From NCBI GenBank assembly GCA_050252075.1, contig JBFWLP010000038.1, positions 1 to 27,950 on the forward strand: a stretch of DNA of 27,950 nt. The letters run 5' to 3'. Both the position numbers and the translations under genes were made by a program. Positions 15,294 to 22,844 of the stretch are shown piece by piece. Position 1 is the stretch's first letter. Each line of letters begins with the position of its first letter. Under the pieces are notes generated by a model that worked only from the letters and a program-made list of their open reading frames with translations, was not told the origin of the DNA and made no database searches. This DNA is from JAAYGT01 sp050252075. GTDB lineage: Bacteria; Pseudomonadota; Gammaproteobacteria; Burkholderiales; Burkholderiaceae_B.

Positions 15294-16700
15294 TTAAACC
15301 TGCTGGCCGGCAGTTTCAGAAAGAATGCGATCGGCTTCCAGTAAAACGCGCTTGGGCGCGGTTCCGCCGATGTGCGCACGTGCCGACACCGAACCTTCAA
15401 GTGTGAGTACCTCGTAGATGTCCTCGTTGATCAGGGGGTTGAATGCCTGCAACTCGGTCATCGACAGATCGGATAGGTCGCAACCACGTTCCTCGCAGGT
15501 GCGAACGGCCAGCGCAACGGTTTCGTGAGCGTCGCGAAAAGGGACACCCTTCTTGACCAGGTAATCGGCCAGATCGGTGGCGGTGGCAAAACCCTGCATG
15601 GCGGCTGCCCGCATTGCCGGGGCATTCACCTGAATGCCGCCCGCCATGTCGACGAAAATGGTCAGTGTGTCACGAATGGTATCGGCCGCATCGAACAAGC
15701 CTTCCTTGTCTTCCTGGTTGTCTTTGTTGTAGGCCAGCGGCTGGCCTTTCATGAGCGTGAGCAAAGCCACCAGATGCCCGTTCACCCGCCCGGTTTTGCC
15801 CCGGGCAAGTTCGGGAACGTCGGGATTCTTTTTCTGGGGCATGATGGAGCTTCCGGTGCAGAACCGGTCGGCCAGTGTAATGAACCCCACGCGCGGGCTC
15901 ATCCACAGCACCAGCTCTTCCGAGAAACGGCTGATATGCATCATGATCACGGCGGCGGCCGCGCAAAACTCGATGGCGAAGTCACGGTCGGAAACGGCGT
16001 CAAGCGAGTTGCGGCATACGGCCTCGAAGCCCAGCGTGCGGGCGACACGTTCGCGATCCAGCGGATACGACGTGCCCGCCAGCGCGGCGGCACCCAGTGG
16101 CAGGCGATTCACCCTTCGCCGGCAGTCGGCCAGACGCTCGGCATCACGGCCGAACATTTCGGCGTAGGCCAGCAAATGATGGCCGAAGGTAACCGGCTGC
16201 GCCACTTGCAGGTGGGTGAAACCCGGCATGATGGTACCCGCATGGGTGATGGCCAGCTCAGCCAGCTTGCGACGCAACTGCTGCAATAGATCGATGGCCA
16301 CATCGATCTCATGACGCAGCCAGAGGCGAATATCAGTGGCAACCTGGTCATTACGCGAACGGCCGGTGTGCAGGCGCTTGCCGGCATCGCCGATCAGCTC
16401 AACCAGACGTTTTTCAATGTTCAGATGCACGTCTTCAAGGTCGAGCGACCACTCGAAATGACCGGACTCAATCTCGTCGAGTATGCGCGCCATGCCTTTT
16501 TCGATCGCTTCCTTGTCCTGGGGCGAGAGAATGCCAATGGATTCAAGCATGTCGGCATGCGCCAGCGAACCTTGAATGTCAAAGCGGGCCATGCGCTGGT
16601 CGAAGTTGACCGACGCCGTATAGCGCTTGACCAGATCGGAGACCGGTTCGGAGAATCGGGCGGACCACGCTTGCGCTTTGTTGGCGAACTGATTTTGCAT
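15294..16700 (-). CDS. argH: Argininosuccinate lyase
   Basis: The 468-residue enzyme cleaves argininosuccinate to arginine and fumarate, the last step of arginine synthesis. Hallmarks of the fumarase/aspartase superfamily are in place: VHLNIEKRL (91-99), TGRSRNDQVATD (112-123), THLQVAQP with H163, and the signature GSSIMPQKKNPD (283-294) that carries the catalytic serine loop. The start at 16700 gives the usual MQNQFANKAQAWSARFSEPV; earlier in-frame codons would run into rlmD. Ribosome-binding sequence is weak. It lies 37 bases after rlmD and before glnB. Confidence 0.97.
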   Translation of the reverse strand: MQNQFANKAQAWSARFSEPVSDLVKRYTASVNFDQRMARFDIQGSLAHADMLESIGILSPQDKEAIEKGMARILDEIESGHFEWSLDLEDVHLNIEKRLVELIGDAGKRLHTGRSRNDQVATDIRLWLRHEIDVAIDLLQQLRRKLAELAITHAGTIMPGFTHLQVAQPVTFGHHLLAYAEMFGRDAERLADCRRRVNRLPLGAAALAGTSYPLDRERVARTLGFEAVCRNSLDAVSDRDFAIEFCAAAAVIMMHISRFSEELVLWMSPRVGFITLADRFCTGSSIMPQKKNPDVPELARGKTGRVNGHLVALLTLMKGQPLAYNKDNQEDKEGLFDAADTIRDTLTIFVDMAGGIQVNAPAMRAAAMQGFATATDLADYLVKKGVPFRDAHETVALAVRTCEERGCDLSDLSMTELQAFNPLINEDIYEVLTLEGSVSARAHIGGTAPKRVLLEADRILSETAGQQV

Positions 16701-16737
16701 GATGGAATAACGACTTTGAAATGATTGACTCGTAGGA

Positions 16738-18093
16738 TTATAAAGGACGGTCCGACGGTTCCCCGGAAGACCCGGCCAAGATGCGCTCAAAAACAGCGAT
16801 AGACTCTACATGCCCGGTATGCGGAAACATGTTGATGGCGCCGGCGCTGGCCAGACGGTAAGCCTGCGAGTGCACCAGAATACCAGCGTCACGCGCCAGG
16901 GTTGCCGGGTTGCACGACACGTAGACAATACGCTGCGGCCGCTCCGCCGGCGCCAGCGCAGCCAGGGCCCGCGACACGGCCTCGGCCCCCTCGCGCGGCG
17001 GATCGATCAACATGCGGTCGAAGTAGCCCAGATTACGCAGCCAGGCCCCATCGACCTCGAACAAATTAAGCGTGGCAAATGACACTTTGTCGTGCAGGCC
17101 GTGAATCCGGGCAGCCTGACCGGCACGCTCGGTCAATGCCGCACTGCCTTCCACACCCACCACACAAGCCGCACGCGTTGCGAGCGGCAGGGTGAAATTA
17201 CCCAGCCCGCAGAACAGATCGGCCACACGGTCGGTGGAGCCAACCTGAAGCAAGCCCAGCGCCCGCGACACCAGCGTGCGGTTGATCGCATGATTTACCT
17301 GGGTGAAATCTGTAGGGCGAAATGGCATACGCAGCCCGAACTCGGGCAAGGTATAAGCCAGCCGGCCATCGTCATCGTTGTTCAGCAGATGAACCGAATC
17401 GACGCCTTTGGGTTGAAGCCACCAGCTCACGTTATGGCGGCGGGCAAATACATGCAGCAAGTCGATGTCGGCTCCGGTAAGCGGCTCCATGTGCCGCAGC
17501 AGCAACGCCGTGACGTCATCACCCACGGCAACTTCCACCTGCGGAATACGGTCGGCACACGACATGGCGCCGATAAGGTGGCGCAACGGCACCAGCAGAT
17601 CGGAGACATGGCGCGGCAGCACCAGGCATTCGGTCATGTCGGCCACATAGCTGCCGCGTTTCTCACGAAACCCGACCAGCACCCCGCCCTTTTTCCTGAC
17701 GACACGCACCGACAATCGCGCGCGATAGCGATAACCCCAGGTGGGGCCGTGCAATGCGGGCAGAATCTGGTCGGCGTTAACTTTCCCGATATGCCGAAGC
17801 GCGTCTTCGAGCACCCGCTGTTTAACCGCGACCTGTGCCGCCGGCTCCAGGTGCTGCATGGCACAGCCGCCGCACACGCCGAAATTCGGACAGGCCGGCG
17901 TAACCCGCTGCGATGACGCCTTGACAATACGCTCGAAGCGGGCCGTGTCATAGGCCGGCTTGCGTCGGGTAATGGTGGCAAGCACGCGCTCCCCGGGCAA
18001 GGCGCCCTCGACAAAAACCACCTTGCCTTCGTGCCGGGCAACGCCCCGGGCCTCGAGATCCATGGACGCAACGTCCAGCAACTCAGTGTTCAT
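16738..18093 (-). CDS. rlmD: 23S rRNA (uracil1939-C5)-methyltransferase
   Basis: The 451-residue iron-sulfur enzyme methylates U1939 of 23S rRNA. An N-terminal TRAM domain (about 1-58) precedes the cluster cysteines C68, C74, C77 (CPNFGVCGGC) and C156. The Rossmann methyltransferase domain holds DLFCGLGNF (292-300), IDPPREG (363-369), the nucleophile C394 in SCNPATLARD and E430 in HTGHVES. All expected residues are present. The start is an ATG with an unusual upstream region containing a repeated AATTTGGCC element. Function follows from the family; RlmC and TrmA are close paralogues but lack this combination of TRAM domain and motif spacing. Confidence 0.93.
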   Translation of the reverse strand: MNTELLDVASMDLEARGVARHEGKVVFVEGALPGERVLATITRRKPAYDTARFERIVKASSQRVTPACPNFGVCGGCAMQHLEPAAQVAVKQRVLEDALRHIGKVNADQILPALHGPTWGYRYRARLSVRVVRKKGGVLVGFREKRGSYVADMTECLVLPRHVSDLLVPLRHLIGAMSCADRIPQVEVAVGDDVTALLLRHMEPLTGADIDLLHVFARRHNVSWWLQPKGVDSVHLLNNDDDGRLAYTLPEFGLRMPFRPTDFTQVNHAINRTLVSRALGLLQVGSTDRVADLFCGLGNFTLPLATRAACVVGVEGSAALTERAGQAARIHGLHDKVSFATLNLFEVDGAWLRNLGYFDRMLIDPPREGAEAVSRALAALAPAERPQRIVYVSCNPATLARDAGILVHSQAYRLASAGAINMFPHTGHVESIAVFERILAGSSGEPSDRPL

Positions 18094-18094
18094 G

Positions 18095-18125
18095 ATTTGG
18101 CCAAATTAAAAACAAGGGCCAAATT
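18095..18125. promoter_or_regulatory. Repeated AATTTGGCC element upstream of rlmD
   Basis: On the minus strand AATTTGGCC occurs twice, 18 bases apart start to start (18117-18125 and 18099-18107), within the 32 bases before the rlmD ATG. The outer copy also pairs as an inverted repeat with ATTTGGCC at 18095-18102 on the plus strand. The arrangement suggests an operator or a leader RNA structure; no regulator is identified. Confidence 0.35.
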
Positions 18126-18154
18126 GTGACACTAGCCGTGTGCGTCGCGCAAAC

Positions 18155-18191
18155 GCACCTCACGCCGGGCGACTTCCCCGGCGTGAGGTGC
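18155..18191 (-). terminator. Strong stem-loop after the Spy-like gene
   Basis: A perfect 15-base-pair stem (18155-18169 with 18177-18191) and a 7-base loop begins 17 bases after the stop of the minus-strand Spy-like gene and before rlmD. The base after the stem on the minus strand is followed by only three Ts, so it is terminator-like rather than canonical, but its stability makes a transcript end likely. Confidence 0.6.
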
Positions 18192-18208
18192 TCGTGAAGA
18201 ATTGCTGT

Positions 18209-18781
18209 TTACGATGCGCTGCGCTCGGCATGCCGGCGCTGGTGCTCGCGGTACTTTTCGGCACGCTCCTGAAAATGGGCGGTGACCTTTCCTTGCTGAC
18301 CTGCATCCAGGGCATCCCAGACAGCCAGCCATTTTTTCTGGATGTCGCTGCGGCTTTCCTGCATGGCTTCGCGCGATTGCTGCATGGAGGCAACCACAGC
18401 CTGCGGATCGATCTTGCCGGCCGTGACCCCCTCAGCGCGCGAGGCAAACGCCGATTTCATCTGTTCGCGGTGCTTTTCACGGACAAGCTTTTGTTCCTGT
18501 TTCGCCGCATCGACCAGCGTCTTCTGGGCATCGGTCAATGCCAGGCTGTCCACCACCGCCTGGGGAACAGGGCCGTATCCCGGCACGACCAGGCCGGCAT
18601 TGCGCCACTGCTTTTCCGCATGCTTGGCACCATACTTGGCGTGTTTGCCCGCCTGGTGTTCGCAACCCGCGGCGGTGTCGCCGCGCATATCGCCCGGACC
18701 GGCATGGGCGGCCGCCCCGAAGGCAAGCAGCGAGGCCAGAGTGACCAGTTTCAATGAATTGGTAAGAGAGCGAGTTTTCAT
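18209..18781 (-). CDS. Periplasmic LTxxQ (Spy/CpxP-like) protein
   Basis: The 190-residue protein begins with a clear signal peptide (about 1-27, ending AHA). The mature part is strongly helical and charged, with LTDAQ at 82-86 and a second, looser copy LDAGQ at 158-162; this motif pair defines the Spy/CpxP family of periplasmic chaperones and stress sensors. There are histidines in its first mature third (HQAGKHAKYGAKH) and near its end (REHQRRH), which might bind metal. AAGGA six bases from the ATG fixes the start. It stands alone, 118 bases from the exonuclease gene and followed by a strong stem-loop. A role in envelope stress or metal tolerance is inferred. Confidence 0.72.
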   Translation of the reverse strand: MKTRSLTNSLKLVTLASLLAFGAAAHAGPGDMRGDTAAGCEHQAGKHAKYGAKHAEKQWRNAGLVVPGYGPVPQAVVDSLALTDAQKTLVDAAKQEQKLVREKHREQMKSAFASRAEGVTAGKIDPQAVVASMQQSREAMQESRSDIQKKWLAVWDALDAGQQGKVTAHFQERAEKYREHQRRHAERSAS

Positions 18782-18899
18782 GGAGCTTCCTTGAGCGTTG
18801 TGTAGGAGCCTCCATTGTGCTGCCCGACCGGTTTCGACCCTGTTTCACGCTCGGGCACGCAGGTTTCAGCGCATTACGATTAGTGCACGCCTCTGAACG

Positions 18900-19682
18900 T
18901 TAGCGGTTTTCCCATGCCGCCAGGTACTCGCGCCAATGCGGCGCGTCGATCTGTTGCAGGGAGTCGCGCACCAGCGCAATCTCGGCGTCGTACTGGGTTG
19001 GGTCAAGCTCGCCTTTGAGCAGGCGGAAGCGGCAATACACCAGCCAGGTATTGACCACATCGGTTTCGCAATAGGCGCGAACCTGGTCGGCCTGACCATT
19101 GTTCCAGGCTTTCCATACCTGGCTGCCATCCATGCCGAGCTTGCCCGGGAAACCGCACAGTTTAGCCAGATCGTCCAGCGGCGCATTGGCCCGGCTGTTG
19201 TATTTGGCCAGAAAATCCATGAGATCGATATGCCGGTTATGGTAGCGGCTGATGTAATTGTTGAACTTGAAATCACGGTCGTCATCGCCGGTATCCCAGT
19301 AGCGCGGTGCGGCGATACCGTGGATCAGGCTGCGATAGTGCAACACCGGAAGGTCGAAGCCCGACCCGTTCCAGCTGACCAGTCGCGGCGTGTAGCGTTC
19401 GATCGTTTTAAAAAAACCCGACAGCAGAACCGGTTCAGGGTCATCGGCCTGCCCCAGCGTTTTCACCCGAAACCCCTGGTTATCGCGAAACACACACCCC
19501 ACCACCGCCACCTTGTGCAAGTGAAGCGGCAAAAAATCGTTACCGTGCGATGCCTGCCGTTCCTGCAGTGCGCGCTCGATGACCTGGGCGTCGGTGAGCG
19601 ACGATTCCCACTCGGGATTCAGGCGTCGCAGACCGTCGGCATCGGGTATGGTTTCAAGATCGAAAACCAGCGTGGGGATCAT
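18900..19682 (-). CDS. Predicted 3'-5' exonuclease related to the PolB proofreading domain
   Basis: This 260-residue protein matches the DEDDy exonuclease pattern: D8 and E10 in FDLET, D110 in WNGSGFDLP, and Y204/D208 in YCETD. It has no polymerase domain, so it is a stand-alone exonuclease of the type grouped with DNA polymerase B exonuclease domains. Substrate and pathway are unknown; DNA repair or nucleic-acid turnover is plausible. Its ATG overlaps the stop codon of nlpD by four bases (19679-19682), so it is probably translated from the surE-pcm-nlpD transcript. Confidence 0.82.
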   Translation of the reverse strand: MIPTLVFDLETIPDADGLRRLNPEWESSLTDAQVIERALQERQASHGNDFLPLHLHKVAVVGCVFRDNQGFRVKTLGQADDPEPVLLSGFFKTIERYTPRLVSWNGSGFDLPVLHYRSLIHGIAAPRYWDTGDDDRDFKFNNYISRYHNRHIDLMDFLAKYNSRANAPLDDLAKLCGFPGKLGMDGSQVWKAWNNGQADQVRAYCETDVVNTWLVYCRFRLLKGELDPTQYDAEIALVRDSLQQIDAPHWREYLAAWENR

Positions 19683-20473
19683 CGCTCGGGCAAGTAAGAC
19701 AAGGGATTGACCGGGGTGCCGCGGCGACGGATCTCGAAGTGCAGACGCGGAGAAGTGGTGTCGGTCTGGCCGATGGCCGCGATTTTTTCTCCTTTCTTGA
19801 CCTCCTGGCCTGTTTTGACCAGTAACGACTGGTTGTGGGCATAGGCGGTGATGAAGCCATTGCTGTGGCCGAGCAAAATAAGATTGCCCAGTCCGCGCAC
19901 CCCGTTGCCGGCATACATAACCTTGCCTTCAGCGGCGGCAATGACCGGATCACCCTCTTTGCCTTCGATATCAATACCCTTGGTGCCGGCATTGAAGCTT
20001 TGAATGATCTTGCCATTGGCCGGCCATCCCCAGTTGATCAGACTGGCATCGCTGGCACGCGCAACGCTGGTGGGCTCGGCTGTTTTGGGCGGCGTCACCG
20101 GGGACGGGGTTGCCGTCGTTGCAGGGCTGGAGTCGGGGGCCGCCGGGGCACCGGACCCCAGACGCAATACCTGCCCCACACGCAACTGGGTGGGGTCGGT
20201 AATATTGTTCAGGCTGATGAGCTGGGCAACGCTGACGCCCTGCGCCTGGGAAATCTTGTACAGAGTGTCGCCGGGGCGCACGGTGTAGGTTCCCGACGAC
20301 GTGCTTACGCTGGTACCTGTACCGCCGCCTTGCGACATGTCGCTGACGGGGGCCTGGGTAGTACGGGTTGCACACCCGGCCAGCAAGCTTGTGGCCACAA
20401 TGGCGGCCACAACAGCAGACCGCCGGACACTGAATGGAGCAGAACCGATAGACGGTAACGTCCCTGCACGCAT
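19679..20473 (-). CDS. nlpD: NlpD-like lipoprotein, non-enzymatic LytM amidase activator
   Basis: The 264-residue protein has a lipobox LLAGC with the lipid-modified C34, a LysM domain (about 61-105; GTYTVRPGDTLYKIS) that binds glycan, a proline/threonine-rich linker and a LytM/M23 domain (about 145-262). Two zinc ligands are gone: the usual HxxxD reads TKGID (T164, D168) and HLH reads RLH. E. coli NlpD has the same kind of degeneration and works by activating the amidase AmiC during cell division. AGGAG six bases before the ATG supports the start. Gene order surE-pcm-nlpD is conserved; rpoS does not follow it here. Confidence 0.92.
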   Translation of the reverse strand: MRAGTLPSIGSAPFSVRRSAVVAAIVATSLLAGCATRTTQAPVSDMSQGGGTGTSVSTSSGTYTVRPGDTLYKISQAQGVSVAQLISLNNITDPTQLRVGQVLRLGSGAPAAPDSSPATTATPSPVTPPKTAEPTSVARASDASLINWGWPANGKIIQSFNAGTKGIDIEGKEGDPVIAAAEGKVMYAGNGVRGLGNLILLGHSNGFITAYAHNQSLLVKTGQEVKKGEKIAAIGQTDTTSPRLHFEIRRRGTPVNPLSYLPER

Positions 20474-20491
20474 AGGGTTCTCCTGATTACA

Positions 20492-21322
20492 TTAAGACTG
20501 AATTCCTGTCCGCAACGGAACAAAACGCACTTCCTCAAGCGTATCACGGCGCCAGGTCGAGACACCGGTTCGTTCGATGAGCACAAGGCGCTGTGTGGTT
20601 GTTCCTTCCGGAGCAATTAACTTACCCCCAACCGCCAGCTGGGTGAGCAGCGCCTGGGGAATGGACATGCCAGCGGCGGCGACCAGTATGGCGTCGAATG
20701 GCGCAACGCTGGGCAAACCGAGCGTGCCATCGCCGTAAACTAACCGCACCCTACCTGTTAACCTGAGTTTACGCAAATTTTGCTGCGCCATCTCGTACAG
20801 GCCGCGAATACGTTCGATGGCGTGAACCTGCGGAATGAACTGCGCCAGCACGGCAGCCTGATAACCGCAACCCGCCCCGACCTCAAGAACACGCTGGGGC
20901 GCACGCTCGGCGCAAATGGCGCTGATCATGTGCGCCACCACCCAGGGTTGAGAGATTGTCTGGCTGTAGCCAATAGGTAGCGCGGCGTCGTCGTATGCCC
21001 GGCTGGCCAGACCTTCGTCGACGAACAGATGGCGTGGAACCGCCATCATGGCATCAAGCACACGCTGGTCGGTGATCCCTTGCTCTTGCAGGCGCCGTAA
21101 CATGACGGCGCGCGAACGCTCGGAGTTCAAGCCCAGATTGGACAGGCCGCCGGTTGCCGACGCCGTGGCCGCCGGCCGGGAGGACGGCGGCTTGACGGCG
21201 GCTCCGACAAACACGCGCGTGTTGCTGTTCGAAGGCGTCACCGTGACCGGTTTTCCGCCAATGCCGGCGCGTTTGGGACGAGCGGTTTGCGGCCAGCCGC
21301 CGGGCACTAGGGGCTTACGCAT
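20492..21322 (-). CDS. pcm: Protein-L-isoaspartate O-methyltransferase
   Basis: The 276-residue enzyme methylates isoaspartyl residues in aged proteins so that they can be repaired. The catalytic domain (about 65-275) holds VPRHLFVDE, the QTISQP segment (121-126) typical of the family, the cofactor motif VLEVGAGCGYQAAVLA (145-160) and the C-terminal VRFVPLR strand. About 65 residues precede it, basic and then rich in alanine, serine and proline, which the E. coli enzyme (about 208 residues) lacks. The start at 21322 overlaps the end of surE by 16 bases; a later start at residue 74 would be too far into the domain. Confidence 0.93.
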   Translation of the reverse strand: MRKPLVPGGWPQTARPKRAGIGGKPVTVTPSNSNTRVFVGAAVKPPSSRPAATASATGGLSNLGLNSERSRAVMLRRLQEQGITDQRVLDAMMAVPRHLFVDEGLASRAYDDAALPIGYSQTISQPWVVAHMISAICAERAPQRVLEVGAGCGYQAAVLAQFIPQVHAIERIRGLYEMAQQNLRKLRLTGRVRLVYGDGTLGLPSVAPFDAILVAAAGMSIPQALLTQLAVGGKLIAPEGTTTQRLVLIERTGVSTWRRDTLEEVRFVPLRTGIQS

Positions 21323-22065
21323 AGCGGCGTTGCCCAGCCCCGAACCTGGTCCAGCTGGTCATAGTTGGTCAGATCGAAACGCAATGGTGTGATCGAAACG
21401 TTCAGCGCTTCGATGGCCCCAAAGTCGGTATCGGGTGCCGAATCGACGACGCCGCCTACCGGCCCGATCCAGTAGACCGGATCACCATAGGGTGTGGTGC
21501 TTTTCACAACGGGTTCGGAAGGATGGCGTTTTCCCAGCCGCGTGACGCGCATGCCGTTGAGCATTTCGTACGAAACACAGGGAATGTTCACATTCAGCAG
21601 CGTGGGGCCCGCAAGCCCCTGCCTGATTTGCTGCTGCACGATCTGGCGGGCCACCCGTGACGCCGTGTCCAGATGCTGCCACCCCTTCTCGACCAGCGAA
21701 AAGGCAATGGCCGGAATGCCGAACAGATACGCCTCGGTGGCGGCGGCGACCGTGCCCGAATACAGGGTGTCCTCGCCCATGTTCGCGCCGTTGTTGATGC
21801 CGGAAACCACCAGATCGGGGCGAAAATCGAGCAAGCCGGTCAGGGCGATATGTACGCAATCGGAAGGAGTGCCGTTGACGTAATAAAACCCGTTGCCGGC
21901 CTGCCGGACCGAGAGCGGGCGGTTCAGGGTAAGCGAATTGGACGCCCCGCTGCAATTGGTTTCGGGCGCCACCACAGTAATGTCTCCCAGCCCTTGCATC
22001 GCCTGCACCAGCGCTTCGATACCTGCCGCGCTGTAGCCGTCGTCGTTGGACACCAAAATTCGCAT
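21307..22065 (-). CDS. surE: 5'/3'-nucleotidase SurE
   Basis: This 252-residue metal-dependent phosphatase hydrolyses nucleoside monophosphates and short polyphosphates. The N-terminus MRILVSNDDGYSA places metal ligands D8 and D9; S39 lies in NCSGASNS, and SGINNGANMGEDTLYSGTV (about 88-106) supplies the asparagine and the family signature. Length is normal. It is the first gene of surE-pcm-nlpD, with pcm overlapping its end. A promoter candidate for it lies at 22097-22125. Confidence 0.96.
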   Translation of the reverse strand: MRILVSNDDGYSAAGIEALVQAMQGLGDITVVAPETNCSGASNSLTLNRPLSVRQAGNGFYYVNGTPSDCVHIALTGLLDFRPDLVVSGINNGANMGEDTLYSGTVAAATEAYLFGIPAIAFSLVEKGWQHLDTASRVARQIVQQQIRQGLAGPTLLNVNIPCVSYEMLNGMRVTRLGKRHPSEPVVKSTTPYGDPVYWIGPVGGVVDSAPDTDFGAIEALNVSITPLRFDLTNYDQLDQVRGWATPLCVSP

Positions 22066-22096
22066 GAGACACCACCCAGTTAACCAATTCTGACAA

Positions 22097-22125
22097 ATTG
22101 TACCCCCAGCCTACCGGCTTTTGAA
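22097..22125 (-). promoter_or_regulatory. Predicted promoter of surE
   Basis: On the minus strand TTCAAA (22120-22125) and TACAAT (22097-22102) are separated by 17 bases, four and five matches to the sigma-70 hexamers. The expected start would leave a short leader of about 25 bases before the surE ATG at 22065. Confidence 0.5.
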
Positions 22126-22139
22126 CGGCAACGGGAGTT

Positions 22140-22168
22140 TTGGCGTTTTTCGCGTCTGTGGTTAGAAT
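22140..22168 (+). promoter_or_regulatory. Predicted promoter of plsY
   Basis: TTGGCG (22140-22145) and TAGAAT (22163-22168) are 17 bases apart, matching the sigma-70 hexamers at four and five positions. The start of transcription would fall near 22175, about 22 bases before the plsY ATG. Confidence 0.55.
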
Positions 22169-22196
22169 CGCACCACGAAACAACAGGAGACACCCC

Positions 22197-22844
22197 ATGC
22201 CGCTCGTTGCCACACTGCTGGCCTCGTCCTCATTCATTCTGGCCGCCTATTTGATCGGATCGGTTCCGTTCGCGGTGGTGGTCAGCCGCGCCATGGGCTT
22301 GCAGGACCCCAGAACCTTCGGATCGGGAAATCCGGGTGCAACGAATGTGTTGCGTACGGGAAACAAAACCGCAGCCTTGCTGACCCTGCTCGGCGACGCC
22401 GCCAAAGGCTGGCTGGCCGTAGTGCTGGCCGCCCGTTTGGCCCCGTCAATGGGGCTGGGCGAGATCACGGTGGGGCTATGCGCCGTGGCGGCGTTCCTGG
22501 GGCATGTGTTTCCGGTGTTCCTGAAGTTCAAAGGAGGAAAGGGTGTAGCAACCGCACTTGGCGTGATTCTGGCCCTGAGCCCTTGGCTGGCGCTGGCCAC
22601 TGTAGCAACCTGGCTGATCGTGGCCTATGCAGGCCGGTATTCGTCGCTGGCCGCAATTGTCAGCGCCATTTTTGCTCCCCTGTATTATTTGCTGGGTGCA
22701 AATATCGCCTGGCCCATGGTGAAATCGTACGCCATGGCGATTATCGTGCTGGGCCTGGTGTTGATTTTTCGCCACCAGGCGAATATCGGCCGATTGCTTC
22801 AGGGCAAGGAACCAAAAATCGGCGCAAAGAAAAAAAGCAGCTAG
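22197..22844 (+). CDS. plsY: Acyl-phosphate glycerol-3-phosphate acyltransferase
   Basis: The 215-residue inner-membrane enzyme transfers the acyl group of acyl-phosphate to glycerol-3-phosphate, the first acylation in phospholipid synthesis. It has about five helices and the family motifs SGNPGATNVLR (near the first loop), KGGKGVATALG and a later conserved loop before FRHQANIGRLL. The ATG follows CAGGAG with a seven-base gap; an upstream in-frame ATG at 22140 lies at the -35 element and is not used here. Its TAG shares CTAG (22841-22844) with the convergent tsaD stop. Confidence 0.95.
   Translation: MPLVATLLASSSFILAAYLIGSVPFAVVVSRAMGLQDPRTFGSGNPGATNVLRTGNKTAALLTLLGDAAKGWLAVVLAARLAPSMGLGEITVGLCAVAAFLGHVFPVFLKFKGGKGVATALGVILALSPWLALATVATWLIVAYAGRYSSLAAIVSAIFAPLYYLLGANIAWPMVKSYAMAIIVLGLVLIFRHQANIGRLLQGKEPKIGAKKKSS

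Noticed and set aside
18782..18899. CpxR-box-like GTGAA/GTCGA pair upstream of the Spy-like gene.
   Set aside because: It differs from the GTAAA-N5-GTAAA pattern at two or more positions and no CpxAR genes are nearby.
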